64,000 bases of DNA from Phenylobacterium sp. (GTDB lineage Bacteria; Pseudomonadota; Alphaproteobacteria; Caulobacterales; Caulobacteraceae): assembly GCF_030646615.1 (NCBI RefSeq), contig NZ_JAUSLG010000014.1, positions 54,404-118,403 of the forward strand. The letters are read 5' to 3'. Positions within the stretch are counted from its first letter, which is position 1; every line of letters starts with the position of its first letter. The position numbers were made by a program, and so were the translations under genes. The notes under the pieces are model-generated. The model ran no database searches, was not told the origin of the DNA, and saw nothing but the letters and a program-made list of their open reading frames with translations. Positions 29,634 to 39,045 of the stretch are shown in pieces.

Positions 29634-30077
29634 ATGTCCCCCGAGCCCGCCCTCGACCCCGACCAGCTCGCCGAGCTGCTTCGCCCCGCCCTGCTGCGGG
29701 TGTCGCGTCGCCTGCGGCAGGAGGCGTCCAAGGCCGGCCTCTCGGCCCTCGACGTCCTGCTGCTGGTGGAGATCAAGCGCCAGCCCGGCGTCGGCGTGTC
29801 CGACCTGGCCGACGCCGAGCAGATGTCGCGCCCGGCCATGAGCACCCACATCAAGCGCCTGGAGAGCGCCGGCTGGATCAGCCGCCTCAGCCACGCCTCC
29901 GACGGCCGTCGCTCCGGCCTGACCATCACCCCGGCCGGCATGGCCGCCCTGGCCGAGACCCGGCGGCGGCGCAACGACTGGCTGGCCGCCCGGCTCAGCG
30001 CCCTTGATCCCGACGCCCGCATGGCCTTGCACGCCGCCGCCGGCCCGCTCATGGCCCTGGTGGAGGCCCAGCCATGA
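29634..30077 (+). CDS. MarR-family regulator
   Basis: A 147-residue winged-helix protein with the recognition-helix region MSRPAMSTHIKRLESAGWIS and wing RLSHASDGRRSGLTITPAG, both typical of MarR. It overlaps the MFS efflux gene by 4 nt (ATGA), so regulator and pump are one operon. It probably represses this operon through the palindrome at 29588-29605 and is relieved by an aromatic or lipophilic ligand. The ligand is unknown. Confidence 0.88.
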   Translation: MSPEPALDPDQLAELLRPALLRVSRRLRQEASKAGLSALDVLLLVEIKRQPGVGVSDLADAEQMSRPAMSTHIKRLESAGWISRLSHASDGRRSGLTITPAGMAALAETRRRRNDWLAARLSALDPDARMALHAAAGPLMALVEAQP

Positions 30078-31537
30078 CCGAGGTCTCCGCCATCGACACC
30101 CCCGCCGACCCCGACAAGCCCGTCGTCGCGACGCCTGAGGAACGGGCCGCAGCGCTGAGCCGCGGCTGGATCGTGCCCGCCGTCATCGGCTCGGCCCTGA
30201 TGATGCAGACGCTGAACGCCACGGTGCTGTCCAACGCCCTGCCCGCGATGGCGAGGGACATGGGCGAGGACCCTCTGCGCCTGAACCTGGCCATCACCAT
30301 GTATCTGCTGGCTGCGGCGGTCTTCCTGCCGATCAGCGGCTGGGCGGCCGACAAGTTCGGGGCCAAGCGGATCTTCGTCCTGGCCATGGCCCTCTACGCC
30401 GTCTCCTCGGCCCTGTGCGGCTTCGCCGACACCCTGATGGAGCTGGTCGGGGCGCGGCTCCTGCAAGGGGCGGCGGGCGCCATGATGGCGCCGGTGGGCC
30501 GCCTCGTCCTCCTGCGGACCACGCCCAAGAACGAGCTGGTCGGGGCCATGTCGGTCCTGACCATGCCGGCCCTCCTGGGTCCGGTGATCGGCCCGCCCGT
30601 GGGCGGCTTCATCGTCACCTTCTGGGACTGGCCATGGATCTTCTTCATGAACCTGCCCATCGCTGCGGTGGGCCTGCTGCTGGTCCTGCGCTTCGTGCCC
30701 AATGTCGCCCTCCAGGACGCCAAGCGCCTGGACTGGAAGGGCATGCTGCTCACCGGGGTGGGCCTGGCCTGCGTGATCTTCGGCTTCGAGAATCTGGGCC
30801 GCGATTTCCTCCCCGCCGCCGCCGTGGCCGGCCTGTTCTTCGGCGGGCTGGCCATGCTCTGGCTCTATGCCTGGCACGCCAGGCGAACGCCCCACGCCAT
30901 CCTGGACCTCTCCCTCTTCCGGCTGCCCACCTTCCAGGCCTCGGTGGTCGGCGGCGCCTTCATGCGCATCGCCATGGGCGCCACGCCCTTCATGCTGGCC
31001 ATGCTGCTGCAGGTGGCGTTCGGCATGACGGCGCTGGCGGCGGGCCTGCTCACCTTCGTCGGCGCCGCCGGCGCCCTGATCATGAAGACCACCGCACCGC
31101 CGATCCTGCGCCGCTTCGGCTTTCGCCGCGTGCTGATCGTCAACGCCGTCGTCACCGGCGTCTTCTTCCTGGCCTATGCCGGCTTCCGGGTCGACACCCC
31201 CCACTGGGTGATCATGCTGGTGCTGCTGGCTGGCGGCTTCTTCCGGTCCCTGCAGTTCACCAGCCTGAACGGCCTGGCCTATGCCGAGATCGAGCAGGAC
31301 CGGATGAGCCGCGCCTCCACCATGTCGGCCATGGCCCAGCAGCTGATCCAGTCGGTGGGCATCGGCCTGGCCGCCACCCTGATCCACGTCTTCACCCGGA
31401 TGGCGGGCGAGGCCGAAATGACCGCCGCCACCATCTCGCCGGCCTTCCTGGTGATCGGGGCCATCACCTTCGTGTCGCTGATTTTCTACGTCCGCCTGCC
31501 CCGCGATGCGGGCGACGAGATGAACAGCCGAAGCTGA
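30074..31537 (+). CDS. DHA2-type MFS multidrug efflux transporter
   Basis: This 487-residue protein has about 14 hydrophobic segments and the MFS loop motifs GWAADKFGAKRIF (motif A) and LGPVIGPPVGGFIV (motif C), characteristic of EmrB/QacA-like drug:H+ antiporters. N- and C-termini are short and cytosolic. It is co-transcribed with the MarR regulator, a standard drug-sensing pair. Substrates cannot be predicted. No membrane-fusion partner (EmrA type) is next to it, so it may work alone in the inner membrane. Confidence 0.85.
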   Translation: MTEVSAIDTPADPDKPVVATPEERAAALSRGWIVPAVIGSALMMQTLNATVLSNALPAMARDMGEDPLRLNLAITMYLLAAAVFLPISGWAADKFGAKRIFVLAMALYAVSSALCGFADTLMELVGARLLQGAAGAMMAPVGRLVLLRTTPKNELVGAMSVLTMPALLGPVIGPPVGGFIVTFWDWPWIFFMNLPIAAVGLLLVLRFVPNVALQDAKRLDWKGMLLTGVGLACVIFGFENLGRDFLPAAAVAGLFFGGLAMLWLYAWHARRTPHAILDLSLFRLPTFQASVVGGAFMRIAMGATPFMLAMLLQVAFGMTALAAGLLTFVGAAGALIMKTTAPPILRRFGFRRVLIVNAVVTGVFFLAYAGFRVDTPHWVIMLVLLAGGFFRSLQFTSLNGLAYAEIEQDRMSRASTMSAMAQQLIQSVGIGLAATLIHVFTRMAGEAEMTAATISPAFLVIGAITFVSLIFYVRLPRDAGDEMNSRS

Positions 31538-31596
31538 CATCCCAGCCTTGACGCCGCCCTTCCCCTGCCCCCTATGGCGGGGAAAGGAGCCTCCCC

Positions 31597-32121
31597 ATGA
31601 AGTTCGTCTCCGGGACCGCCGTCGCTGCGGCCCTGGCGCTTTGCGCCTGCTCACCGGCCGAAGAGCCCGCCGCCCCGCCGCCGGCGCCCGGGGCTGAGGC
31701 TGAGGCTCCTGCGCCGGCCGCCATCGAGCCTGGCCTGTCCTGGGGCACGGCCTCCACCGGCGAAGGAATCGCCCTGATCCTCAGCGACGCCGCGGGCGCG
31801 CCCATCCTGCGGCTGGGCTGCATCCGCAACCCGGCCATCATGACCCTGGCGGTTGAAGGCTTCACCCCCATCGGCAGCGAAGAGCGCCTGACCGTCGGCC
31901 TCGATGACGATCTGTTCGTCTTTGTCGCCAGCGCCAGCGGCCGAGAGCCCGGGGTGCGGGCCCAGGCCGACATTTCCGCCGATTTCCTCGATCGCCTGGA
32001 AGACGCCACGGCGATCAGCGCGGTCTATGGCAGCCAGACCGTCGGCCCGCACATGGTCCCGCCCGCGGGCCTCTCCGCGGGTTTCGCCGCCGAGTGCCGC
32101 CGCGCCGTCAGCGTCTCATAA
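31597..32121 (+). CDS. Predicted lipoprotein, unknown function
   Basis: The 174-residue precursor has a lipoprotein signal ALALCAC (lipobox LCAC), an Ala/Pro/Glu-rich linker (about 20-42) and a beta-rich globular domain. GGAG lies shortly before ATG 31597. The motif LSWGTASTGEGIALILSDAA opens the domain. It resembles short hypothetical lipoproteins of Caulobacterales, but no named family was recognised. It is convergent with the thioesterase gene, with a 4-nt gap. Confidence 0.65.
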   Translation: MKFVSGTAVAAALALCACSPAEEPAAPPPAPGAEAEAPAPAAIEPGLSWGTASTGEGIALILSDAAGAPILRLGCIRNPAIMTLAVEGFTPIGSEERLTVGLDDDLFVFVASASGREPGVRAQADISADFLDRLEDATAISAVYGSQTVGPHMVPPAGLSAGFAAECRRAVSVS

Positions 32122-32125
32122 CGAG

Positions 32126-32905
32126 TCAGCGCTTCATCACCTGGGCCAGCGCCGTACAGGCGGCCGAGCCGATCGGCCCCTGTTCGTCATAGAGGAAGCA
32201 CTCCCCCACCGCGACGCCGTCGCTGGCGCCGTGATTGACCACCTCGAAGCCGATCCATTCCGTGGCCGGCAACCGGTGCAGATAGACCGTCACGTCGCTG
32301 TTGATATAGGCCAGTCCCTTGTCGCCGGCATTGGCGAAGGGGCTGGCGAAGTCGGCCGCCACCGCCACCCGGGTGAAGGGCGTCAGCGCCTCCCCACCCA
32401 CCAGCTCGCGCACCTCGCTCATCCAGGTGCGCTTGACGCCCACCTCGCCGAAATCGCCGGTGATCCGCCGCATGGCCCACATGCCGCCCATGCCCATGCG
32501 CTTGTCCTCCGGCGGCGGGATGTCGGCAGGCGCCGGCACGTCCCAGTTCCCCGGCGTCCAGACCGTTCCCTCAGGGTTCTCCGTGCGACGCAGGAACTGG
32601 CAGCTCGCCCGTCCCATGCTGACCCCGCCGCTGATGAACTCGGCGTCCACCACCTTGATGCGCTTGCCCGCCCGCACCACTCGCGTGGTCACCTCGACGA
32701 CTGAGAAGTCCGGCAGGCGGTACATGTCCACCGTCAGCCGGGCGGGGATGAAGTCGGGGTCCCCGTGCTCGGCTTCCAGCACATGGCCCAGCAGGCCGAC
32801 GATCACCCGCCCATGCAGGGACTGCGGATTCCACGGGCCTCGGCTGGCCGGTGTCGGCAGGAAGCGGCCATCGTCTTGCCGCTGGAAGAAGGGGTCATTT
32901 GTCAT
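32126..32905 (-). CDS. Acyl-CoA thioesterase-like double-hotdog protein
   Basis: The 259-residue protein starts MTNDPFFQRQDDGRFLPTPA, with SLHGRVIVGLLGHVLEAEHG and IPARLTVDMYRLPDFSVVEV, which match TesB-like/4HBT_3 thioesterases containing two hotdog repeats. The C-terminal hotdog has AYINSDVTVYLHRLPATEW. It probably hydrolyses acyl-CoAs; chain length is not evident. It is transcribed in the same direction as the antiporter operon downstream, but with 41 nt between them and no clear link in function. Confidence 0.75.
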   Translation of the reverse strand: MTNDPFFQRQDDGRFLPTPASRGPWNPQSLHGRVIVGLLGHVLEAEHGDPDFIPARLTVDMYRLPDFSVVEVTTRVVRAGKRIKVVDAEFISGGVSMGRASCQFLRRTENPEGTVWTPGNWDVPAPADIPPPEDKRMGMGGMWAMRRITGDFGEVGVKRTWMSEVRELVGGEALTPFTRVAVAADFASPFANAGDKGLAYINSDVTVYLHRLPATEWIGFEVVNHGASDGVAVGECFLYDEQGPIGSAACTALAQVMKR

Positions 32906-32946
32906 CGGCGCGATCCATCATGGATTCCCGCCTACGGAGCAAGGCC

Positions 32947-33363
32947 TCAGCGCGGGATGTTGAGCTGATCGGTGTCCAGGCCCTGGAAGGTCGCCCATCC
33001 CGTCCCCAGCCCCGTGTCGGGAAGCCCCTCGGCGATATCATCCATCGGATTAGGATCGATGTGCCGCCCCTGCCGATGCAGATGCGCCTTGGCGATCATG
33101 TTGGCCGAGATGGGCGCGGTCAGGAACAGGAACAGGGTGATCAGCAGCTCATGGGCCGAATAGGTCCCCTGGATCGCCGGGAAGAAGATCATTGAGGCCA
33201 CCAGCAGGGAGCCGACGCCCAGGGTCGTCACCTTGGTCGGCCCATGCAGGCGCGTCATCAGGGACGGCATCCGCGCCAGGCCCCAGGAGCCCACCAGGGC
33301 GAAGACGCCGCCAATGACCAGCAAGGCCGAGATCAGGATTTCGAAGGGTCCGACGTCCATCAT
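32947..33363 (-). CDS. mnhG: Mrp-type cation/H+ antiporter subunit G
   Basis: A 138-residue protein with three hydrophobic segments and the MnhG/PhaG signature GVFALVGSWGLARMPSLMTR followed by LHGPTKVTTLGVG. It is the last gene of a six-gene Mrp operon. GGAG 5 nt before ATG 33363 is preferred over GTG 33369, which would overlap the upstream stop. The Mrp complex exports Na+ or K+ in exchange for protons and helps in alkaline and salt stress. Subunit G is required for complex assembly. Confidence 0.88.
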   Translation of the reverse strand: MMDVGPFEILISALLVIGGVFALVGSWGLARMPSLMTRLHGPTKVTTLGVGSLLVASMIFFPAIQGTYSAHELLITLFLFLTAPISANMIAKAHLHRQGRHIDPNPMDDIAEGLPDTGLGTGWATFQGLDTDQLNIPR

Positions 33364-33365
33364 CG

Positions 33366-33635
33366 TCACTCCACGATATCGCCGCGCAGCAGGAACTTGC
33401 AGTAGGCCACCGTGCCGACGAAGCCGACCATGGCCAACAGCAGGGCGGCCTCGAAATAGACCGCCGAGCCCTGCTGAATCTGCATCAGCACGATCAGGGC
33501 GATGGCGTTGATGGTCAGGGTGTCCAGCGCCAGGATGCGGTCGGCCGTAGTCGGGCCGCGCGCCAGCCGCCAGAGGTTCATGGTCATGGCCAGCCCCACG
33601 CAGGAGATGGCGAACAGTACGGCGATCCCGATCAT
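33366..33635 (-). CDS. mnhF: Mrp-type cation/H+ antiporter subunit F
   Basis: The 89-residue product has three hydrophobic helices and the MnhF/PhaF core RLARGPTTADRILALDTLTI. Size is standard for the family. Its start overlaps mnhE by 4 nt and its stop abuts mnhG. MnhF is a small membrane subunit of the complex; the conserved Asp in ADRILALD is typical of the family and may take part in ion handling. Confidence 0.9.
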   Translation of the reverse strand: MIGIAVLFAISCVGLAMTMNLWRLARGPTTADRILALDTLTINAIALIVLMQIQQGSAVYFEAALLLAMVGFVGTVAYCKFLLRGDIVE

Positions 33636-34123
33636 GCGAAGATCCTTTTCAGCCGGGCCTCATAGCGGCGCTTGATCCGGGCGACCTCGGCCCCAGGATC
33701 AGGGGTGTCCAGGGCGTGGACCAGCAGGGCGCGCCCGCAGGACGAGACGTCACAGGACACGGTCCCCGGCGTCATGCTGATCGTGCCGGCCAGCATGGTG
33801 ATGGCCTCCGGCGAGCGCAGGTCCAGCGGCACCACGAGCCAGGCCGAGCGCAGATCCTCGGATTTCTTGAACAGCACGATCATGGCGATCTGGAAGCTGG
33901 CCGTGACGATGTCCCACAGCACCAGGCCCAGATAGCCCCAGGTCGCCGGGCCAAAGCGCACCTTTGGCCGATCGGGCCAGAAGGGGCTGGTCAGGATCGG
34001 CACGACCACGCCGATCACGACGCCGAGCACCAGCCCTCCGACCGTCAGGCGGTTGGCCAGCAGCATCCAGACGAGGATCAGGGTGACGGTGAGCGCCGGG
34101 TGCGGCAGCAGCTTCTTGATCAT
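33632..34123 (-). CDS. mnhE: Mrp-type cation/H+ antiporter subunit E
   Basis: This 163-residue protein has an N-terminal pair of membrane helices (ALTVTLILVWMLLANRLTVG) and a soluble part with the family pattern TMLAGTISMTPGTVSCDVSS, then HALDTPDPG. It links the large antiporter subunits to the small ones. It overlaps mnhD by 4 nt. The Cys residues in VSCDVSSCG are a local variation without known meaning. Confidence 0.88.
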   Translation of the reverse strand: MIKKLLPHPALTVTLILVWMLLANRLTVGGLVLGVVIGVVVPILTSPFWPDRPKVRFGPATWGYLGLVLWDIVTASFQIAMIVLFKKSEDLRSAWLVVPLDLRSPEAITMLAGTISMTPGTVSCDVSSCGRALLVHALDTPDPGAEVARIKRRYEARLKRIFA

Positions 34124-35646
34124 CGCGCGGCCCTCGACTCGTCCAGGACGGCGTCCGGATAGGCCTGCACATCATAGATCTGCGCCGCGGTGGCGTTGAG
34201 ATAGCCCGTCACCGGCCCACCGGCGATGGTCAGGGCCGCCAGGGCCGCTAGCAGCGCCGCGACGATCGCCGCCGAGGCCTGCGGCGCCACCGGCGCGCTG
34301 GCCTTCACCTCGCCCTCGGTGACCACGCTCTTCCAGAAGATGGCGCTGCCCGCCCGGGCGAAGGCCAGCAGGCTGATCACCGTGGTCCCCAGGATGAAGC
34401 CCCAGACCCACCAGCCTCCGGTCGTTCCCCGCACGGCGTCGAGGATGAGCAGCTTGCCGGGAAAGCCCGACAGCGGCGGCAGGCCGACCACGGCGATGGC
34501 GGTCAGGAAGAACAGGCCCGACAGCACCCCGGCCTGCGCAAAGGGCGGGCTCGGCGCCAGCGTGTCCCCATAGTCCCCCCGTCGCGCGGCGATCATGTCC
34601 GCCAGCAGGAACAGGGCCGCAGCCGACAGGGTCGAGTGCGGCAGGTAGTAGAGCGCCGCGGCCGTGGATTCCGGCGTGAACATGGCCAGGGCGCAGAGCA
34701 GCGTGCCCATGGAGCCGACCACCGCATAGGCGGCCATCTTGCGCAGGCGCCGCGCGCCCAGGACCCCGATGAAGCCCAGCAGCAGCGTGGCCAGCGCCGC
34801 CGGCAGCAGCCAGGGGCCCGGCGCCCAGGCGAGCTCCCCCGCACCCTCCCCGAAGACCGTCGTCGTAAAGCGCAGGATGCAGTAGGCGCCGACCTTGGTC
34901 ATAATCGCAAACAGCGCCGCCGTCGGGGCCGAGGTCGAGGCATAGGTGCGCGGCAGCCAGAAGTGCAGCGGCACAAGCGCGGCCTTCAGGCCGAACACCG
35001 CCACCATCAACAGGCCGCCGGCCAGGATCAGGGCATGGTCGCCCGCCGGCGCCTGCGCCACCCGCTCGCCCATATGGGCCATGTTGAGGGTGCCCGTGGC
35101 GCCGTACAGCAGGCCAACGGCCACCAGGAACAGGGTCGACCCGACCAGGTTCACCACGACGTATTGGACGCCCGCCTTCAGCCGCGCCGCCCCGCCCCCG
35201 TGCAGCATCAGGCCGTAGGAGGCGATCAGCAGGACCTCGAAGAAGACGAACAGGTTGAACAGGTCGCCGGTCAGGAACGCCCCGTTCAGCCCCAGCAGCT
35301 GAAACTGGAACAGGGGATGGAAGTGCCAGCCCTTGCGGTCCAGGCCGCTGGCGATCGCATAGGCCATCACGGGCAAGGCCAGCACCGCCGTGGTCACCAG
35401 CATGAGGGCCGAGAGCCGGTCCAGCACCAGGACGATGCCAAACGGCGCCATCCAGTCGCCCATGGCGTAGACATCGATCTGACCGCTGGCGGCCTGGGCC
35501 ATCAGGCCGCAGCCGACCGCCAGCATGGCCAGGCATGCGCCCACCGACAGGGTTCGCGAAATCACGAGCCGGTGCCGCAGGAACAGCAGCATCAGCGGCG
35601 CCAGCAGCGCCGGGATCAGGATTGGGGCGACCAGCCAGGGGTTCAT
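34120..35646 (-). CDS. mnhD: Mrp-type cation/H+ antiporter subunit D
   Basis: A 508-residue polytopic protein of the proton-translocating NuoN/MrpD family. It contains the conserved Lys/His channel region ALVPLHFWLPRTYASTSAPT and GDLFNLFVFFEVLLIASYGL. Together with subunit A it forms the ion-translocating core of the complex. The start overlaps mnhC by 4 nt. Length is normal for the family (about 500). Relation to complex I subunits is by ancestry; the context shows it belongs to Mrp. Confidence 0.9.
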   Translation of the reverse strand: MNPWLVAPILIPALLAPLMLLFLRHRLVISRTLSVGACLAMLAVGCGLMAQAASGQIDVYAMGDWMAPFGIVLVLDRLSALMLVTTAVLALPVMAYAIASGLDRKGWHFHPLFQFQLLGLNGAFLTGDLFNLFVFFEVLLIASYGLMLHGGGAARLKAGVQYVVVNLVGSTLFLVAVGLLYGATGTLNMAHMGERVAQAPAGDHALILAGGLLMVAVFGLKAALVPLHFWLPRTYASTSAPTAALFAIMTKVGAYCILRFTTTVFGEGAGELAWAPGPWLLPAALATLLLGFIGVLGARRLRKMAAYAVVGSMGTLLCALAMFTPESTAAALYYLPHSTLSAAALFLLADMIAARRGDYGDTLAPSPPFAQAGVLSGLFFLTAIAVVGLPPLSGFPGKLLILDAVRGTTGGWWVWGFILGTTVISLLAFARAGSAIFWKSVVTEGEVKASAPVAPQASAAIVAALLAALAALTIAGGPVTGYLNATAAQIYDVQAYPDAVLDESRAAR

Positions 35647-36053
35647 GGCCGGGCCTCCACGTCGCTGCGCACCTGCGCCTCGGAGGCGGACGTCTCGGCC
35701 AGGGTCTCCAGCTCGGCCGGCGTCTCGCCCAGTCCGTCCACCTGATCGGTGCCGGCTTCGAGGAAGGTGCGCAGGGCCAGGACCACCACCAGGGCGGTCA
35801 TGCCAAAGGCGATGACGATGGCCGTCAGCACCAGGGCCTGGGGCAGAGGGTCGCTATAGGCCGCGACGTCCTGGCCGTAGATCGGCGGTTCATTGACCAC
35901 CAGCCGGCCCGACGAGAACAGGAAGACATTGATGGCGTAGGACATGAAGGCCAGCCCCAGCACCACGGGGAAGGTCCTGGCCCTCAGCACCAGATAGATG
36001 CCGGCGGCCGAAAGCACGCCCACCGCCGAGGCCACAAGGAATTCAATGCTCAT
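35643..36053 (-). CDS. mnhC: Mrp-type cation/H+ antiporter subunit C
   Basis: The 136-residue product has three membrane helices and the NuoK-like motif PLPQALVLTAIVIAFGMTAL with upstream LGLAFMSYAINVFLFSSG. The C-terminal 35 residues are a hydrophilic Glu/Ala-rich tail (ELETLAETSASEAQVRSDVE), longer than in many MnhC proteins. It overlaps both neighbours by 4 nt. It is placed between the fused AB subunit and D, as in group 2 Mrp (Pha) operons. Confidence 0.9.
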   Translation of the reverse strand: MSIEFLVASAVGVLSAAGIYLVLRARTFPVVLGLAFMSYAINVFLFSSGRLVVNEPPIYGQDVAAYSDPLPQALVLTAIVIAFGMTALVVVLALRTFLEAGTDQVDGLGETPAELETLAETSASEAQVRSDVEARP

Positions 36054-38926
36054 GCCCCTGCGCCTCCCGCAGGCGGGGTCGGGCCGACAGCCGGGGCCCG
36101 GCTGGGATCGACATCCATAGGCAGGTCGCTGGGCGGCAGCTTCTCGGCGCGCCCGGCCACCCCCGACAGGTGGTGCAGGGCCAGCATCACCGCGCCGACC
36201 ACCGTAAAGGCCACGCCGATGTCGAAGGCCAGCGCGCTGGACAGGCCCACATCGCCGATCAGCGGGATGGAGACATACTCATAGGCGCTCTTCAGGAACG
36301 GCGCCCCCAGCATCATGGCCACCACCCCGGTCAGGGCCGCCACCGTCACGCCAAAGCCGATCAGGGCGTGGTGATCGGTGGGCAGCCGGCGGTTCGACCA
36401 GGCATAGCCCGAGGCCATGTACTGCATGAGCAGGGCGATGGAGACCACTAGGCCGGCGATGAAGCCGCCGCCAGGTTCGTTGTGGCCGCGCAGGAAGATG
36501 TACAACCCCACCACCGAGGCGAGCGGCAGCAACAGGCGCGTGGCCACCACCAGCATCATCGGGTGGCGCTCGGGGCTGCGACGCTGATCTGGCATCCAGT
36601 TGGCCAGCCGCTGGCCCGAGGCCCCGCGGTCGGCGGTCTCCAGCAGGGCGAAGATGGTCAGGGCGGCAATGCCCAGCACGATGATCTCGCCGAAGGTGTC
36701 GAAGCCCCGGAAGTCCACCAGGATCACATTGACCACATTGGTGCCGCCGCCGCCGGAATAGGAATTGGCCCAGTGGAACTCCGAGATCGAAGGCGGCCCG
36801 TCCCGGCGCAGCAGCGCCCAGGTGGCGCCGGCCATACCCAGGCCGCCGAGACTCGCCAGCACCCCGTCGCGGGTCCGCCGGGCGCGACTGCTCTCCACCG
36901 GGCTGGTCTTCGGCATCAGATTGAGCGCCAGCAGCAGCAGCAGGATGGTGACCACCTCCACCGAGATCTGGGTCAGGGCGAGGTCTGGCGCCGACAGATA
37001 GACAAAGCCCAGCGAGACGACGAGGCCGATGACGCTGATGAAGATCAGCGCCAGGTAACGCTGCCGATGGCCCAGCACCACCGCAGCGGTCCCGCCCATC
37101 AGCAACAGCCAGGCCACGATCGCCGCCCCGGGCGCGGCCAGCGTCGGGCGCAGGCCCTCCACATGCGGCGCGCTCAGGAAGCCGCCCGCCGCCGCCAGGA
37201 TGGCCGCGCCCAGGATCATGGCCAGGTAGCGCTGCAGCGAGCCGTTATGCACCAGCTCGGTGGTCTTGCGCGCGGCGCCGGCGCCGGCGGCCACGGTCCT
37301 GTCGAACAGGGTCTTGGCGTCGGGCAGGCCAAGGGCGGTCCAGATCCGCGCCGCCGGACGATGCAGCGACAACAGGATGGCGCCGCCGATCACGGCGCCC
37401 AGGCTCATGGCCAGGGGCAGGTTGAAGCCGTGCCAGAGCGCCAGGTGCTTTTCCCCGGCCGCCCCGCCCGTCACCGCCGCCGCCACGGCGTTGACCAGCG
37501 GCCCGGCCACCAGGGCCGGCGCCAGGCCAATGGCCACCGCCAGGATCACGAGCAGGGCCGAGGGCGCCCACATGCCGAACGGCGCGTCATGGGGCTTGGA
37601 GGGATAACTCTCGCGCTTGGGCCCGAAATAGACGCCAACCACATAGCGGAAGGCGTAGGCCGCCGAGAACAGGATGCCGACCATCACCATCACGGGGATC
37701 AGCCACGGCAGGCCGAAGGCCGAGGCCTGCACCGCCTCCTCCAGCATCATCTCCTTGGAGATGAAGCCGTTCAGCGGCGGAATCCCCGCCATGGCCGCCC
37801 CGGCCAGCACCGCCAGCGTCGCGGCGATGGGCATCAGCGTATAGAGGCCGCCCAGCTTGCGCAGGTCCCGGGTGCCGGCCTCGTGGTCGACAATGCCGGC
37901 GTTCATGAACAGGGCGGCCTTGAAGGTCGCGTGGTTGATGATGTGGAAGACGCCCGCCACCGCCGCAGCCGGCGTGCCGAGCCCGAACAGGAAAGTCAGC
38001 ATGCCCAGATGGCTGATGGTCGAATAGGCCAGCAGCCCCTTCAGGTCGTCCTTGAACAGGGCGACCACGGCGGCGAACACCATTGTGAACAGGCCGACCC
38101 CGCCCACCAGATAGAACCAGGCCTCGGTCCCCGACAGGGCCGGCCACAGGCGGGCCAGCAGAAAGACCCCGGCCTTCACCATGGTCGCCGAATGCAGATA
38201 GGCGCTGACCGGGGTCGGCGCGGCCATGGCGTGAGGCAGCCAGAAGTGGAACGGGAACTGGGCCGACTTGGTGAAGCAGCCGCCGAGGATCAGCAGCAGG
38301 GCCGGCAGGTACAGGGGCGAGGCCTGGATCGCCTCCCCGCTCTGCAGGATGACGCTCAGATCATAGGAGCCGGCGATCTGGCCCAGGATCAGCAGCCCGC
38401 CGATCAGCGACAGCCCGCCCATGCCGGTGATGGTCAGGGCCATCCGCGCGCCCTGCCGCCCCTCGGGCAGGTGGCGCCAATAGCCGATCAGCAGGAAGGA
38501 CGAGAGGCTGGTCAGCTCCCAGAAGATCAGCAAAAGCAGGATGTTGTCCGACAGGACGATGCCGACCATCGCCCCCTGGAACAGCAGCAAGAAGGCGAAG
38601 AAGCGGCCCATCGGGTCGGTCTTGTTCAGATAGAACCGGGCGTAGATGATCACCAGCAGGCCGATGCCCAGGATCATCCCGGCGAACATCAGGCCGAGCG
38701 CGTCGAGGAAGAAGTTGAGGTTCAGGCCGAGCGTCGGGAACCAGGCGATCCTGGTGGTCACCACCTCCCCGGCCATGACCTGCGGGGCGAGGCTCAGCAG
38801 TAGGACCAGGGCGGTCGCGGTCACGAGCCCCGTGGCCAGCGCGCAGGCATTGCGGCCCAGGCGGATGGTCAGCGCCGGCGCTAACGCGCCGAGAAACGGC
38901 AGTAAGGCGATCCACGCCAGGGTCAA
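36050..38926 (-). CDS. mnhA: Fused Mrp antiporter subunits A and B
   Basis: This 958-residue protein is a PhaAB-type fusion. The first 600 or so residues are NuoL-like, with SATMVKAGVFLLARLWPALS and FHIINHATFKAALFMNAGIV. A hinge with NuoJ-like helices follows (LTQISVEVVTILLLLLALNL), and the end is MnhB-like, with SVVGLYIFLRGHNEPGGGFI. The fusion and the order AB-C-D-E-F-G define a group 2 Mrp operon, as in Sinorhizobium pha. It is the first gene of the operon. The ion (Na+ or K+) cannot be read from the sequence. Confidence 0.92.
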   Translation of the reverse strand: MTLAWIALLPFLGALAPALTIRLGRNACALATGLVTATALVLLLSLAPQVMAGEVVTTRIAWFPTLGLNLNFFLDALGLMFAGMILGIGLLVIIYARFYLNKTDPMGRFFAFLLLFQGAMVGIVLSDNILLLLIFWELTSLSSFLLIGYWRHLPEGRQGARMALTITGMGGLSLIGGLLILGQIAGSYDLSVILQSGEAIQASPLYLPALLLILGGCFTKSAQFPFHFWLPHAMAAPTPVSAYLHSATMVKAGVFLLARLWPALSGTEAWFYLVGGVGLFTMVFAAVVALFKDDLKGLLAYSTISHLGMLTFLFGLGTPAAAVAGVFHIINHATFKAALFMNAGIVDHEAGTRDLRKLGGLYTLMPIAATLAVLAGAAMAGIPPLNGFISKEMMLEEAVQASAFGLPWLIPVMVMVGILFSAAYAFRYVVGVYFGPKRESYPSKPHDAPFGMWAPSALLVILAVAIGLAPALVAGPLVNAVAAAVTGGAAGEKHLALWHGFNLPLAMSLGAVIGGAILLSLHRPAARIWTALGLPDAKTLFDRTVAAGAGAARKTTELVHNGSLQRYLAMILGAAILAAAGGFLSAPHVEGLRPTLAAPGAAIVAWLLLMGGTAAVVLGHRQRYLALIFISVIGLVVSLGFVYLSAPDLALTQISVEVVTILLLLLALNLMPKTSPVESSRARRTRDGVLASLGGLGMAGATWALLRRDGPPSISEFHWANSYSGGGGTNVVNVILVDFRGFDTFGEIIVLGIAALTIFALLETADRGASGQRLANWMPDQRRSPERHPMMLVVATRLLLPLASVVGLYIFLRGHNEPGGGFIAGLVVSIALLMQYMASGYAWSNRRLPTDHHALIGFGVTVAALTGVVAMMLGAPFLKSAYEYVSIPLIGDVGLSSALAFDIGVAFTVVGAVMLALHHLSGVAGRAEKLPPSDLPMDVDPSRAPAVGPTPPAGGAGA

Positions 38927-39045
38927 AATGGCCCTCGAGCTGAAGTCGTCGATAGGGGAAGGCGCCCATCAATAGCGGCGCCGCGCCGCAGCCCCAATGA
39001 ATTTCGCGTTATTGCGGAGCTATCGGCTCCGCCTCGCGCCCCGCC

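Noticed and set aside
29618-31654. 678-residue minus-strand ORF over marR and the MFS gene
   Set aside because: Composition (repeated HGQDE/GHEA patterns) is that of an antisense frame; the sense strand encodes clear MarR and MFS proteins.
36482-38803. 773-residue plus-strand ORF over mnhA
   Set aside because: Antisense shadow of the fused Mrp subunit, rich in Gln, Arg and His without domains.
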